From Nitrospinia bacterium (GTDB lineage: Bacteria; Nitrospinota; Nitrospinia; Nitrospinales; JAJDAT01), in contig JAJDAT010000023.1 in NCBI GenBank assembly GCA_029261715.1, forward strand, positions 1 to 35,539: a stretch of DNA of 35,539 nucleotides, given 5' to 3'. The number at the start of each line of letters is the position of its first letter. Within the stretch, counting starts at the first letter, position 1. This document shows, piece after piece, positions 1-8,507 of the stretch. The position numbers and the translations under genes are program-made. The notes under the pieces are model-generated. The model worked only from the letters and a program-made list of their open reading frames with translations. It was not told the DNA's origin and searched no databases.

Positions 1-790
<790 letters not shown>

Positions 791-867
791 TTAAATCTGA
801 AAAAATCGATTCTAGCCTTATTTACTAGCAATTGTTTTGAACCCGCAAAATATCTTTAACGCTCAAA

Positions 868-879
868 TTTCAAAGAACA
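868..879 (-). promoter_or_regulatory. rRNA leader boxA antitermination site
   Basis: The minus strand reads TGTTCTTTGAAA, close to the bacterial rrn boxA core (TGCTCTTTAACA in E. coli). It sits about 78 nt upstream of the 16S 5' end and just downstream of a boxB-like hairpin, the usual boxB-boxA order. In known systems boxA binds NusB/NusE and makes rRNA transcription resistant to termination. Confidence 0.7.
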
Positions 880-883
880 AATC

Positions 884-900
884 CGGCAACTAGATTGCCG
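884..900 (-). promoter_or_regulatory. boxB-like hairpin in rRNA leader
   Basis: A perfect 6-bp stem, CGGCAA/TTGCCG (884-889 and 895-900), encloses a 5-nt loop. It ends 4 nt upstream of boxA in transcript order. Position and shape match the boxB hairpin of rRNA leaders; the assignment is by analogy. Confidence 0.5.
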
Positions 901-912
901 TCCTAAAAAACC

Positions 913-930
913 CAAAACTTATTAGTTTTG
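913..930 (-). other. weak terminator-like hairpin in rRNA leader
   Basis: On the minus strand a 7-bp stem (CAAAACT, loop AATA, AGTTTTG) is followed by GG and six Ts. It looks like a weak intrinsic terminator inside the leader. It lies upstream of the boxB/boxA pair, so it could also be a processing stem. The stem is AT-rich, so chance is possible. Confidence 0.3.
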
Positions 931-944
931 AACTCATTAGGTTA

Positions 945-978
945 GTTAAAACCGCATTTTTCCTGTCTCGGTTTTAAC
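945..978 (-). other. 10-bp perfect inverted repeat in rRNA leader
   Basis: The arms GTTAAAACCG (945-954) and CGGTTTTAAC (969-978) pair perfectly around a 14-nt loop. The element lies between the promoter start site and the boxB/boxA pair. It may be part of the leader folding or RNase III processing structure of pre-16S rRNA; its function is not shown by sequence. Confidence 0.5.
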
Positions 979-1015
979 GAATTACTTCAGAACCGTTAAT
1001 TGCGAAGGAATAAGC

Positions 1016-1044
1016 ATCCTAACAAAAATCTTCTAAACTGTCAA
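1016..1044 (-). promoter_or_regulatory. rRNA operon promoter (-35 / -10)
   Basis: On the minus strand there is a perfect -35 TTGACA (1039-1044), a 17-nt spacer and a -10 TAGGAT (1016-1021). Transcription would start near 1009, giving a leader of about 220 nt before 16S. Spacing and consensus match are the best of any promoter in the window. Confidence 0.75.
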
Positions 1045-1227
1045 GACACGTTGGGAACTTCGAAAGGTGGGCCTATCGAAAAAAAACTTCCTTAGTGCGT
1101 ATCTCAAACTAACAGTGACCGACCAAAGAAGCAGGTCAAATACTTAACTAACAAAGCCGTGTGACTCGTTAAGTTCAGTTGAGATGGGTAGATAATATAG
1201 TTTTTTGAAATTAATGCAAGTATTTTT

Positions 1228-1267
1228 TAAAAAAAAATTCTCCCTGTCCGATTCTAAAGGGAAAATT
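1228..1267 (-). terminator. intrinsic terminator after the MsbA-like gene
   Basis: In minus-strand order, arms at 1267-1258 and 1245-1236 form a 10-bp stem (AATTTTCCCT with AGGGAGAATT, one G-T pair) around a 12-nt loop, followed at once by a run of at least seven Ts. It lies 7 nt beyond the stop codon of the ABC transporter and separates that gene from the rRNA operon promoter. Confidence 0.8.
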
Positions 1268-1274
1268 CTCAATT

Positions 1275-3020
1275 TTAAACGCTTTTAGTTTCTTTTTCGG
1301 TCTCCAATTGTTTGAGTGTGTATAGATAATGATACAGCCCCTTCTTCTCTAATAATTGAGCATGGCTTCCTGTTTCCACTACCTTCCCATCGTCCATAAC
1401 TACAATGTTATCAGCGTTATGGATCGTTGATAGCCTATGAGCTATAACAAAACTGGTCCTATTTTCCATTAATCTTTCCAAAGCTTCCTGGATTAGGGCC
1501 TCTGACTCATTATCTAATGCAGAAGTGGCTTCATCTAGGATTAAAATGTTTGGATTTTTTAAAATTGCTCGGGCAATCGCTATTCGTTGTCTCTGCCCCG
1601 CCGAAAGTTTAATTCCCTTTTCTCCAACAATTGTTTGGTATCCTTCTGGGCACGCTAAAATGAATTCGTGGGCATTTGCCGCTTTGGCTGCTTCCTCTAT
1701 CTCTTTTTGAGTTGCATCTGGCTTAGCGTAACGAATGTTTTCGTCTATTTTTCCACCAAATAATAATGTTTCTTGAGGAACCATCCCAATTTGATTCCTA
1801 TAAGAAGCGAGTTGAACTGTTTGCGAGTCAATTCCATCTATCAATATCTCTCCCGATTGAGGTTTATGGAATCTTTGCAAGAGATTTGCTAGCGTTGACT
1901 TTCCGGCGCCGCTAGGGCCTACCAATGCGGTCATAGTTCCTGGCTCCGCAATGAATGATATTCCCTTTAAAACTTCGCGGTCGTCTCGATAGCTAAAACG
2001 TAAGTCACAAACTTCTACCTTTCCCTTAATAGGAGGCATAATAGGAGATTCTGGATCTTCTAATATTTCATTTGGCGTGTCTAAAATACCAAATACTTTT
2101 TCACTCGCTCCCAATCCCTCTTGCAAGCGCGTAAACATCCTGGCAAAACTACCCATTGGACCCGCAATAATTGTTGCATATAGAATGAACGCGATTAACT
2201 CACCGGGAGTTATAGCTCCTAAAATTACTTCTCGCCCTCCGTACCAAATCAAAACAAGCGACGCTCCAAACGCAATAAACCCAATTCCCGGTCCAAAAAA
2301 ACTAGAAATAAGAACGCGTTTTTTAGCCGAAATAAAGCTTTGCTCGACAGCATCTGAAAACCGATCGTATTCTAAATGTTCCCTTACAAACGATTTTACA
2401 ACTTGGATACAACTGATATTTTCCTCTAACACCGTCGTGGATACTGCTAGCTTGTCTTGGATTTCTTTGGACAGCAGTCGTAATTTCTTTCCAAAAGTTT
2501 TTGCAAAGACAACTAAAACTGGAGCTAAAGCTAAAATCATGAAGCTGAGCTTCCAGTTCATATAGACAACAATAACCACACCTCCAATTAACCGAACCGA
2601 TTGTTGCAATGCTGTTGCAGGAAGATCCACCACCACGTTTTCAATTTTTGCGACATCGTTGGTTAACCGAGAAACAATTTCTCCCGTTCTATTCTTTATA
2701 TAATAGCTAATGGGTAAACTTTGTAAGTGACCAAAAACAGTTTTCCGAAAATCGGTAACGACCCTTTTCTCGGTTCGGTCAAACAAATAATTATTTAAGC
2801 TAGAAAAAACTAATTGGATCATCAATAAAAGCGCGATGTAGCCTGTATATTCGTTGAGCATATCCAGGTTCTTTTTAACCATGACCACGTCGACTAATTG
2901 CTTAACGAGAAGAGGAAGCATTAAATTTGTCCCCGAAGCAATCAACAAAAATAAACTAGCGGTTAGTAAAACGGTTCTGTGCGGGAGTAATAAACTAAAT
3001 AAGCGTTTTACATTTTTCAT
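1275..3020 (-). CDS. msbA: MsbA-like ABC exporter (fused membrane and ATPase domains)
   Basis: A 581-residue half-transporter: an N-terminal six-helix exporter domain (about residues 15-310) followed by an ATPase domain (about 335-575). The ATPase has Walker A GPSGAGKST, Q-loop, ABC signature LSAGQRQR, Walker B ILILDEATS and switch His in IAHRLST. Length and layout match MsbA, which flips lipid A core across the inner membrane; lipid-exporting homologues of unknown cargo share this architecture, so the cargo is inferred. The start has an AGGA motif upstream. It is transcribed away from the acylation locus at 3399 and ends in a strong terminator before the rRNA promoter. Confidence 0.88.
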   Translation of the reverse strand: MKNVKRLFSLLLPHRTVLLTASLFLLIASGTNLMLPLLVKQLVDVVMVKKNLDMLNEYTGYIALLLMIQLVFSSLNNYLFDRTEKRVVTDFRKTVFGHLQSLPISYYIKNRTGEIVSRLTNDVAKIENVVVDLPATALQQSVRLIGGVVIVVYMNWKLSFMILALAPVLVVFAKTFGKKLRLLSKEIQDKLAVSTTVLEENISCIQVVKSFVREHLEYDRFSDAVEQSFISAKKRVLISSFFGPGIGFIAFGASLVLIWYGGREVILGAITPGELIAFILYATIIAGPMGSFARMFTRLQEGLGASEKVFGILDTPNEILEDPESPIMPPIKGKVEVCDLRFSYRDDREVLKGISFIAEPGTMTALVGPSGAGKSTLANLLQRFHKPQSGEILIDGIDSQTVQLASYRNQIGMVPQETLLFGGKIDENIRYAKPDATQKEIEEAAKAANAHEFILACPEGYQTIVGEKGIKLSAGQRQRIAIARAILKNPNILILDEATSALDNESEALIQEALERLMENRTSFVIAHRLSTIHNADNIVVMDDGKVVETGSHAQLLEKKGLYHYLYTLKQLETEKETKSV

Positions 3021-3398
3021 TTATTAGAATCCTAGTTAGGAATAGGTAATATTAGGAAAAACCTTTTTAAGATTGTATTTTAAAAACGATTTTATGACAA
3101 ATGATTGAACTGCATACTTCATTAATTGAAAGCATACAAAATCTATCCGTTGATAGAATATTTCAAACGGAGGTTCTTTTTTCATGAGTTTGACTTAAAA
3201 ACATAACAACCTAAATTTACGATTTCGAAATATTTTTGAAGTTTTATTAACCATCTTATTTCACGAACTCGATATAAAAACAAATAGTCGACTATTCTAA
3301 AATTAAATTTTGATTGATCTTATTGATTTCAAACCTATTTAAAAAAATAATTAGAATTGGAAAAGAAAGTTTTCTTAAAAATAATTTAAACTTGAAAC
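3021..3398. other. divergent intergenic region, no gene seen
   Basis: This 378-bp AT-rich spacer separates the leftward MsbA-like gene from the rightward acylation locus, so it should hold both promoters. No clear sigma-70 pair could be fixed. It holds a 14-bp palindrome (3283-3296), a 13-bp AT palindrome (3299-3311) and an isolated GGAGG motif near 3171 followed by a stop after four codons. A 28-codon ORF at 3101-3187 has no other support. Confidence 0.6.
3283..3296. promoter_or_regulatory. 14-bp perfect palindrome, candidate operator
   Basis: AATAGTCGACTATT is a perfect palindrome about 100 bp upstream of the first gene of the acylation locus. Perfect dyads of this size are typical of dimeric regulator sites, but no regulator is encoded nearby, so the role is speculative. 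Confidence 0.3.
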
Positions 3399-4706
3399 AT
3401 GACTCTAGTTAAACAAATTGGATTAATGGTAATGGGGTTTGGGATGGCGTTTGTTTTTTCTTTAACGCCAATCGATCTGGAGTTTGTCAAAACAGTGCGT
3501 GACCGAACCCAAGTCCGTACTTATGAGCTCTTTGACCCTATTGATCGTTCTAAAGAAAAGCACGTACTGCTCGGTAATTGTTTTACGGTCAACAACGTTG
3601 CCTATACAGATCTGTGGGGTAAGAAACCTGACATTGTTTATAGACACGGCACTGCCTTTCTTGGGCAAGTGATGAGCTACTTACTCAATTCCGAATATGG
3701 AAATGATTCTGCCAAGTTTTACGATATGGGAGCGCCGGATACTTTAGTAACCGAACATATTTTTCAACTCGGTCATTTAATCAAAGCGTCCAATATAACA
3801 ACTCTTATCTACACAAATATCAATTGGGCGCTTTACAGCTTTCGCGAAAAGAAACCTGAAAGCACTCTACAGGCAAGCGTAGTTTTAGAACATTGGAAAG
3901 ACGAATTCCCTGAAGCTCGCCCTTATATAGAAAATTATCTAAAAAGTTTATATGAATCGAAGCAATATAAAAAAACCGTTAAAAAATTTCCCGAAGGAAA
4001 CTTTCTAGATCAAATGGAGCCAAAAATCTTTCCGGCTGGTTATTCGCCATCATCTACTTCGGGAACTAACGATGTTTTCAATAAATTTTCGACATTAAAA
4101 AACTACACCATTCGGTCTTATTCACACATCAAACGCGCTAATGATAAAAGATGGAATCAACAACTAGAAACAAATGCGCTAAAGGCATTAGCCCTTTATC
4201 AAAGTCCTGCAAATGATAAACCCATGATGATGTGGAAATCTCATTCCAAGTTGACGATTGATCCAAAAAAACGCAAAGAATTCATCTGGTTTCTTCATAT
4301 AATGGGAGAGATTTGTAAGGCGCGCGGCATAAAGCTCATTTACTATTATCCACCTATGATGGGTATAGAACGCGAAAACTACGAAAAAGTATTTAGGCCA
4401 AACACAGTAAACTTTATTCAAGATGTGATAGCTCCTTACGGAGGAATCACTATCGATCATGCTTTTAAACATAATCAGAATCCGTACGACATGTATTGGA
4501 AAACCCGAAAAAACCCTCCCGTATACTTTAAAAGAGGTTTTGAGACTAACATCATCGGAAACTTCAAACGAGGTCGAGCTTTAATTGAAGAAATGGCCGA
4601 ATTGGATTTGGTGCAAATTAATCCTAAAAAACAAAATGATAAACCTTGGAGTGTTGCAGCTTTACCAAAAGTAGAAACGGAAATTGAAGAATTTCATTCC
4701 CATTAA
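3399..4706 (+). CDS. DltD-like SGNH-fold membrane protein with altered catalytic residues
   Basis: A 435-residue protein with one N-terminal membrane span (about residues 5-22) and a periplasmic SGNH-type domain. The pattern is visible: block I VLLGNCFTV (residues 56-64), a FYDMGAP block, and IYTNIN at the block III position. The usual nucleophile motif GDS/GSS is replaced by GNC, with Cys61 at the Ser position, and the C-terminal DxxH block appears as ETNIIGNFKRG without the His. In Gram-positive DltD the Ser-His-Asp set is essential for D-alanine transfer, so this is either a Cys enzyme or a non-catalytic partner. It begins the operon; the stop is 7 bp before the DltX-like gene. The DltD label rests on position and fold pattern, not on close identity. 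Confidence 0.7.
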   Translation: MTLVKQIGLMVMGFGMAFVFSLTPIDLEFVKTVRDRTQVRTYELFDPIDRSKEKHVLLGNCFTVNNVAYTDLWGKKPDIVYRHGTAFLGQVMSYLLNSEYGNDSAKFYDMGAPDTLVTEHIFQLGHLIKASNITTLIYTNINWALYSFREKKPESTLQASVVLEHWKDEFPEARPYIENYLKSLYESKQYKKTVKKFPEGNFLDQMEPKIFPAGYSPSSTSGTNDVFNKFSTLKNYTIRSYSHIKRANDKRWNQQLETNALKALALYQSPANDKPMMMWKSHSKLTIDPKKRKEFIWFLHIMGEICKARGIKLIYYYPPMMGIERENYEKVFRPNTVNFIQDVIAPYGGITIDHAFKHNQNPYDMYWKTRKNPPVYFKRGFETNIIGNFKRGRALIEEMAELDLVQINPKKQNDKPWSVAALPKVETEIEEFHSH

Positions 4707-4713
4707 ACAAACA

Positions 4714-4851
4714 ATGAATAAAGAAAACCTAAAAGATAGTTTACTAAGTGTCCTGACTGGGGTCTGCCTTTATATTGCCGTATCCCTTTTGCTCAATCCT
4801 AAGATGGTTGAGCTACAAGCAACTTGGGCCTTATTTTATGGTGATTTTTAA
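4714..4851 (+). CDS. DltX-like 45-residue single-span membrane protein
   Basis: A short ORF: ATG start, stop at 4849-4851. It fits the operon exactly, 7 bp after the upstream stop and 5 bp before the carrier-protein start. The product has a charged N-terminus (MNKENLKDS), one hydrophobic span (about residues 10-28) and the C-terminus WALFYGDF. In Gram-positive dlt operons DltX is a similarly small single-span protein whose C-terminal FxYxxF motif holds the tyrosine that takes D-Ala from DltB. Here Tyr42 is followed by Gly-Asp-Phe45-stop, giving LxYxxF at the same place. No Shine-Dalgarno is obvious, so translation is probably coupled. Without this motif I would have called it only a small membrane protein. 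Confidence 0.72.
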   Translation: MNKENLKDSLLSVLTGVCLYIAVSLLLNPKMVELQATWALFYGDF

Positions 4852-4856
4852 TACCC

Positions 4857-5093
4857 ATGGCAACCAAACAGGAAGTGATGCAATTCATACAAACCGAACT
4901 GAGCCTCAAACAAATTGAGGACGGAACAACTATGGGACAAGTTCGCGGTTGGGACTCTTTAAAACATGTTGATTTGATCTTAAGTTTTTCGGATAAATAC
5001 AAGGTGCAAATCCCACCCAGTCGGATTGGCGAATTGATTTCCGTATCGGCTTTAACTGAATACCTTCGCGAAGAAAATATCTTGGAAGATTGA
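4857..5093 (+). CDS. acyl/aminoacyl carrier protein (DltC-like)
   Basis: A 78-residue acidic four-helix carrier protein. The phosphopantetheine site is GWDSLKHVDL, with Ser34 as the attachment residue. The length matches DltC and ACP-type carriers. The start codon lies 5 bp after the DltX-like stop, and the adenylating enzyme begins 17 bp downstream. The position between a DltX-like protein and a DltA-like ligase argues that it carries the activated acyl or aminoacyl group as a thioester rather than serving fatty acid synthesis. Confidence 0.88.
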   Translation: MATKQEVMQFIQTELSLKQIEDGTTMGQVRGWDSLKHVDLILSFSDKYKVQIPPSRIGELISVSALTEYLREENILED

Positions 5094-5110
5094 GCGTCGC
5101 ATAATCCCAA

Positions 5111-6736
5111 ATGCCTATTTTTTCTTTACTCCATCAATCAGTAGAACACCATTCCAAAGTAACCCCTGATCATATCGCCATTGACGAGGGAAATAGATCC
5201 ATTTCCTACTTAGATCTCGCAACGGCTATGCAGGCAACTGCTTCCTACTTACAAACTCTAGAAGTCAAAAAAAACGAACGCATCGGATTACTAAATAGTA
5301 ATGGCATTGAAGCTTGTATAGGTATTCTCGGTTCTCTTAGAGCTGGCTCGTGTTATGTCCCGCTCAATACAACTTTTCCGGGTAAACGCTTAGCTGCAAT
5401 CATCAAAGACGCCGAAATCAAAACTATCATCTCTTCCAAGCAACATCTCGCAAAATTGGTCGAGTTAACTCAAGAAACTAGCGACTTAAAATTGAACTCA
5501 TTAATCATTCTTGACGCTTCTGAAGAAGAAATTCAATTTCATAACTCGTTTGACACTCTCTCCTCTTGCTTTAGAAAAATCGTCGGGCAAGAAACTCTTA
5601 AAAAAAGTATTTCGCTGAAACCTTGCTCTACAGCTGAAGATGACCTGGCCTACATCATGTATACCTCGGGAACAACGGGAACCCCCAAAGGCGTCATGAT
5701 TTCGCATAAAAACGTTACGTCTTTTTTAACCTGGGCTGTCGAATATTTTTCTTTAACTTCTCAAGATCGCATGTCCAATCACTCAGATATTAGTTTTGAT
5801 TTGAGCGTCTTCGATATTTTTGGAGCTTTCTATTCTGGCGCGACTCTTTGCCCGATATCTCAACCTGGCGATTTTGCTTTTCCAGCAAATTTCATAAAAG
5901 TTCGTAAACTTACTATCTGGTTTTCTGTGCCCAGCGTTATTGGAACTCTTTGGAAAAGCGGTCAGCTAACCGAAGGAGCGTTTTCTAAATATTTACGTTG
6001 GGCTATTTTCTGCGGCGAAGCCTTGTCTCCAAAATATGCCGACCTTTGGATAACAACACATCCTAAAACATCCATTTGCAATTTATACGGACCTACCGAA
6101 GCTACCATCGCTTGCACTTACCATAATGTAGATATCGACTCTAAATTTGATCCTGGTGAAGACGTCCCTATCGGCCTTCCCATTGGCGATACAGAAATTA
6201 ATATTTTGAGTGATGATTTAGAAAATCTAAACAGTAATAAGCAAATAGGAAAATTGACAATTTCTGGTCCACAGGTATCTCAGGGATATTGGGGAAGGAA
6301 AGAACTCACAGACAAAGTTTTTATTTCCAATGAGCCAAGTCGATTTTACGATTCTGGAGATCTAGCTTATATAGATGAAAATAGTTTTATTCGTTTTGTA
6401 GGTCGAAAAGATACCCAGATAAAAATTCGCGGGTACCGAGTTGAACTTGGAGACATTGAAAATGCAATAATAAGTCACTCGATCGTCAACGAAGTTGCGG
6501 TTTTATTTTTTGACGAGCCCCCCTCTTTACTCATTGCGACAGTCACCTTACAATCTCAAACTAAAGATCGATCAAACGACGCTATCGAAGAGGATATTCT
6601 CGAACATTGCGAGCGCTTAATTCCTTCATATATGGTTCCCAATCGAATTATTTTTTTCCCCGAACTGCCTAAAAATGTGAATGGAAAAATTGATCGCAAC
6701 GCTATCCGAGAAACTCTCCGTAAAAACTTAAAATAA
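5111..6736 (+). CDS. AMP-forming adenylating ligase (DltA-like, amino-acid adenylation type)
   Basis: A 541-residue ANL-superfamily enzyme with the core motifs in order: A3 YTSGTTGTPKGVMISHKN, A4 FDLSVFDIFGAF (its Asp is the residue that binds the amino group in amino-acid adenylation domains), A5 NLYGPTEATIACT, A7 YDSGDLA, A8 GRKDTQIKIRGYRVELGDIE and A10 NGKIDRN with the catalytic Lys. It should adenylate a carboxylic acid, probably an amino acid, and load it on the carrier protein at 4857. It is slightly longer than Gram-positive DltA (about 500). A free-standing adenylation domain beside a single carrier and an MBOAT protein indicates Dlt-type chemistry rather than a peptide synthetase. 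D-Ala as substrate is inference. Confidence 0.88.
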   Translation: MPIFSLLHQSVEHHSKVTPDHIAIDEGNRSISYLDLATAMQATASYLQTLEVKKNERIGLLNSNGIEACIGILGSLRAGSCYVPLNTTFPGKRLAAIIKDAEIKTIISSKQHLAKLVELTQETSDLKLNSLIILDASEEEIQFHNSFDTLSSCFRKIVGQETLKKSISLKPCSTAEDDLAYIMYTSGTTGTPKGVMISHKNVTSFLTWAVEYFSLTSQDRMSNHSDISFDLSVFDIFGAFYSGATLCPISQPGDFAFPANFIKVRKLTIWFSVPSVIGTLWKSGQLTEGAFSKYLRWAIFCGEALSPKYADLWITTHPKTSICNLYGPTEATIACTYHNVDIDSKFDPGEDVPIGLPIGDTEINILSDDLENLNSNKQIGKLTISGPQVSQGYWGRKELTDKVFISNEPSRFYDSGDLAYIDENSFIRFVGRKDTQIKIRGYRVELGDIENAIISHSIVNEVAVLFFDEPPSLLIATVTLQSQTKDRSNDAIEEDILEHCERLIPSYMVPNRIIFFPELPKNVNGKIDRNAIRETLRKNLK

Positions 6737-6748
6737 GAGGCTCTGCAT

Positions 6749-8452
6749 TTGTTTCAGTCCATTTTTTTATCTATGGAGAATTATTATGTTGAGTCGACTT
6801 TCTATGTCGCGGTAATCATTGGAATTCTACTTTATCGCATAATTTGCCGCTGGTCTTCTCCCCAACCCAAACAAATCGCGTTTATCGGCCTAAATATTTT
6901 TTTCTTGTTTCAACTAAAAGAAGCAAATCAATTTATTCCTCTACTGATTGCTTATTTAATCTGTGTTATCGGTTTTGGTTATTTAATTTTTCAATCAAAG
7001 TCGGAGAGACGGCGAAAATTAACATTTCGAATTGGAATCGTTTTTTGTTTATCTACGTTAGCGCTTTTTAAATATCCCAATTATATCTACCTGATTATGG
7101 GTGGAGAAAATATATTAAGAACACTTTCAACACTGGAGTGGGTTGGTCTTTCGTATTTAACCTTCCGGGCTATAGATTTCATTATCATGGTCCATACCAA
7201 ACGTATCAAAGAATTTAACCTTTTAATAATCTGCTCCTATTTTATTTTCTTTGCTCCGTTTGTCTCAGGGCCCATCAATCGTTTTCTACCGTTTGTCAAA
7301 AACCAAATCGCTCCGGATACATCACTCGACTTTTCTAGACTACGGCGTAACCTACTTAGAGTTTCTATTGGCATCATCAAGATTCTTTTTCTTTCCAAGT
7401 TGGCGTATGCAAATTCAATCATCGCTCCTGAATTTCAGATTATCCAACCCGTTGACATTATTGTCTTAACTTGGAGCGTTTACGCCTATTTCTTTTATAT
7501 TTATTTTGAATTTTCAGGTTACTGCGATATCGCTATTTCAATCGCTGATTTTTTTGGAATAGACGTTCCAGAAAACTTCGAATATCCATTCCTTGCTTCT
7601 AATATTCAAGACTTCTGGAATCGTTGGCATATTTCTCTTTCGCAATGGATGCGCGACCACGTATTTTTCCCGTTAACAATTTATTTAACGACTCGAAAAA
7701 TTCTTCCCAAACTGGCGGTTTCTTGCTTGAGTATTTTTGTTACTTTTTTTCTTATTGGAATATGGCATGGCAATTCTTTGAACTGGGCTTTGTATGGAAT
7801 CTATCATGGAATTGGACTCTCTCTTTACATGTTATACAACCAAGTTCTCAAAACTAGATCTCCAATTTTCTTTGAAAAACTAAGCGACAATGCAGGCTAC
7901 AAAATCATTTGTATCCTAGCTACTTTTAACTTTGTTGCTTGGGGCTTTCTATTGACCCTCGACCTTCAAAAAGCCAAAAACATATTGGACAACCCTTCCT
8001 CGATGTCTTTAGTTGATGAAAGCTATTCAACTATTCCAAACAACCTTTTCTCTTCTGAAATCGAAATCAGGCAAGCTTCGGAAGGAATATTAGTTACTCC
8101 GCTTTCTAAGGCTAAAAGCTCGCCACTGTTGCTGCTTGGCGGAGGAAGCTGGAACAGCCTATCGTCAAAAGATGGTTGGGAACTAATTCCTAGGGCATAC
8201 TATAGAGGTTCTTTAACTGGCGACATGTCTACGGAAGGTGAAATCGAAGTTCTATGCTTGATGTATAACAGCAAGGGACAATTGATTCGGCAAAAATCAT
8301 TGGGGTTCATCCGCTCTTATGCTTTGCCAATCATTTTTGATTTCGAAGGAATCGATCCAGCCATTAGATTCAATATAGCGTTATCTGCAAATCTAGAAAA
8401 TTGGCCAAAGGAAATAACTCTAACCAAGCTGCGAATAGAAAAAATAAACTAA
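6749..8452 (+). CDS. MBOAT acyltransferase (DltB-like) with extra C-terminal beta-rich domain
   Basis: A 567-residue polytopic protein. The TTG start at 6749 is chosen because AGAGG lies 8 nt upstream; the next ATG (6773) lacks a ribosome site. The MBOAT core (to about residue 410) contains FEFSGYCDIAISIADFFG, NIQDFWNRWHISLSQWMRDH, IGIWHG with the catalytic His340, and YHG with His353. DltB and AlgI homologues pass an acyl group across the membrane. DltB is usually about 400 residues; here residues 414-567 form a non-membrane, beta-strand-rich tail (for example RAYYRGSL, GEIEVLCLMYN, GQLIRQKSLG) resembling a jelly-roll or carbohydrate-binding module. It starts 12 bp after the ligase and ends this operon segment. 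Confidence 0.88.
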   Translation: MFQSIFLSMENYYVESTFYVAVIIGILLYRIICRWSSPQPKQIAFIGLNIFFLFQLKEANQFIPLLIAYLICVIGFGYLIFQSKSERRRKLTFRIGIVFCLSTLALFKYPNYIYLIMGGENILRTLSTLEWVGLSYLTFRAIDFIIMVHTKRIKEFNLLIICSYFIFFAPFVSGPINRFLPFVKNQIAPDTSLDFSRLRRNLLRVSIGIIKILFLSKLAYANSIIAPEFQIIQPVDIIVLTWSVYAYFFYIYFEFSGYCDIAISIADFFGIDVPENFEYPFLASNIQDFWNRWHISLSQWMRDHVFFPLTIYLTTRKILPKLAVSCLSIFVTFFLIGIWHGNSLNWALYGIYHGIGLSLYMLYNQVLKTRSPIFFEKLSDNAGYKIICILATFNFVAWGFLLTLDLQKAKNILDNPSSMSLVDESYSTIPNNLFSSEIEIRQASEGILVTPLSKAKSSPLLLLGGGSWNSLSSKDGWELIPRAYYRGSLTGDMSTEGEIEVLCLMYNSKGQLIRQKSLGFIRSYALPIIFDFEGIDPAIRFNIALSANLENWPKEITLTKLRIEKIN

Positions 8453-8507
8453 CAAACTAAAACGCCAACAATTACATTTCAGACAAAACTCTTATAGAAT
8501 ACCGGAG

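Noticed and set aside
2077-2565. 162-codon plus-strand frame inside the MsbA-like gene
   Set aside because: It is the shadow of a clearly coding minus-strand ABC exporter; its translation shows no domain.
3101-3187. 28-codon ORF ending beside a GGAGG motif
   Set aside because: No ribosome site in front of its ATG and no recognisable peptide; the GGAGG motif itself leads only to a four-codon frame.
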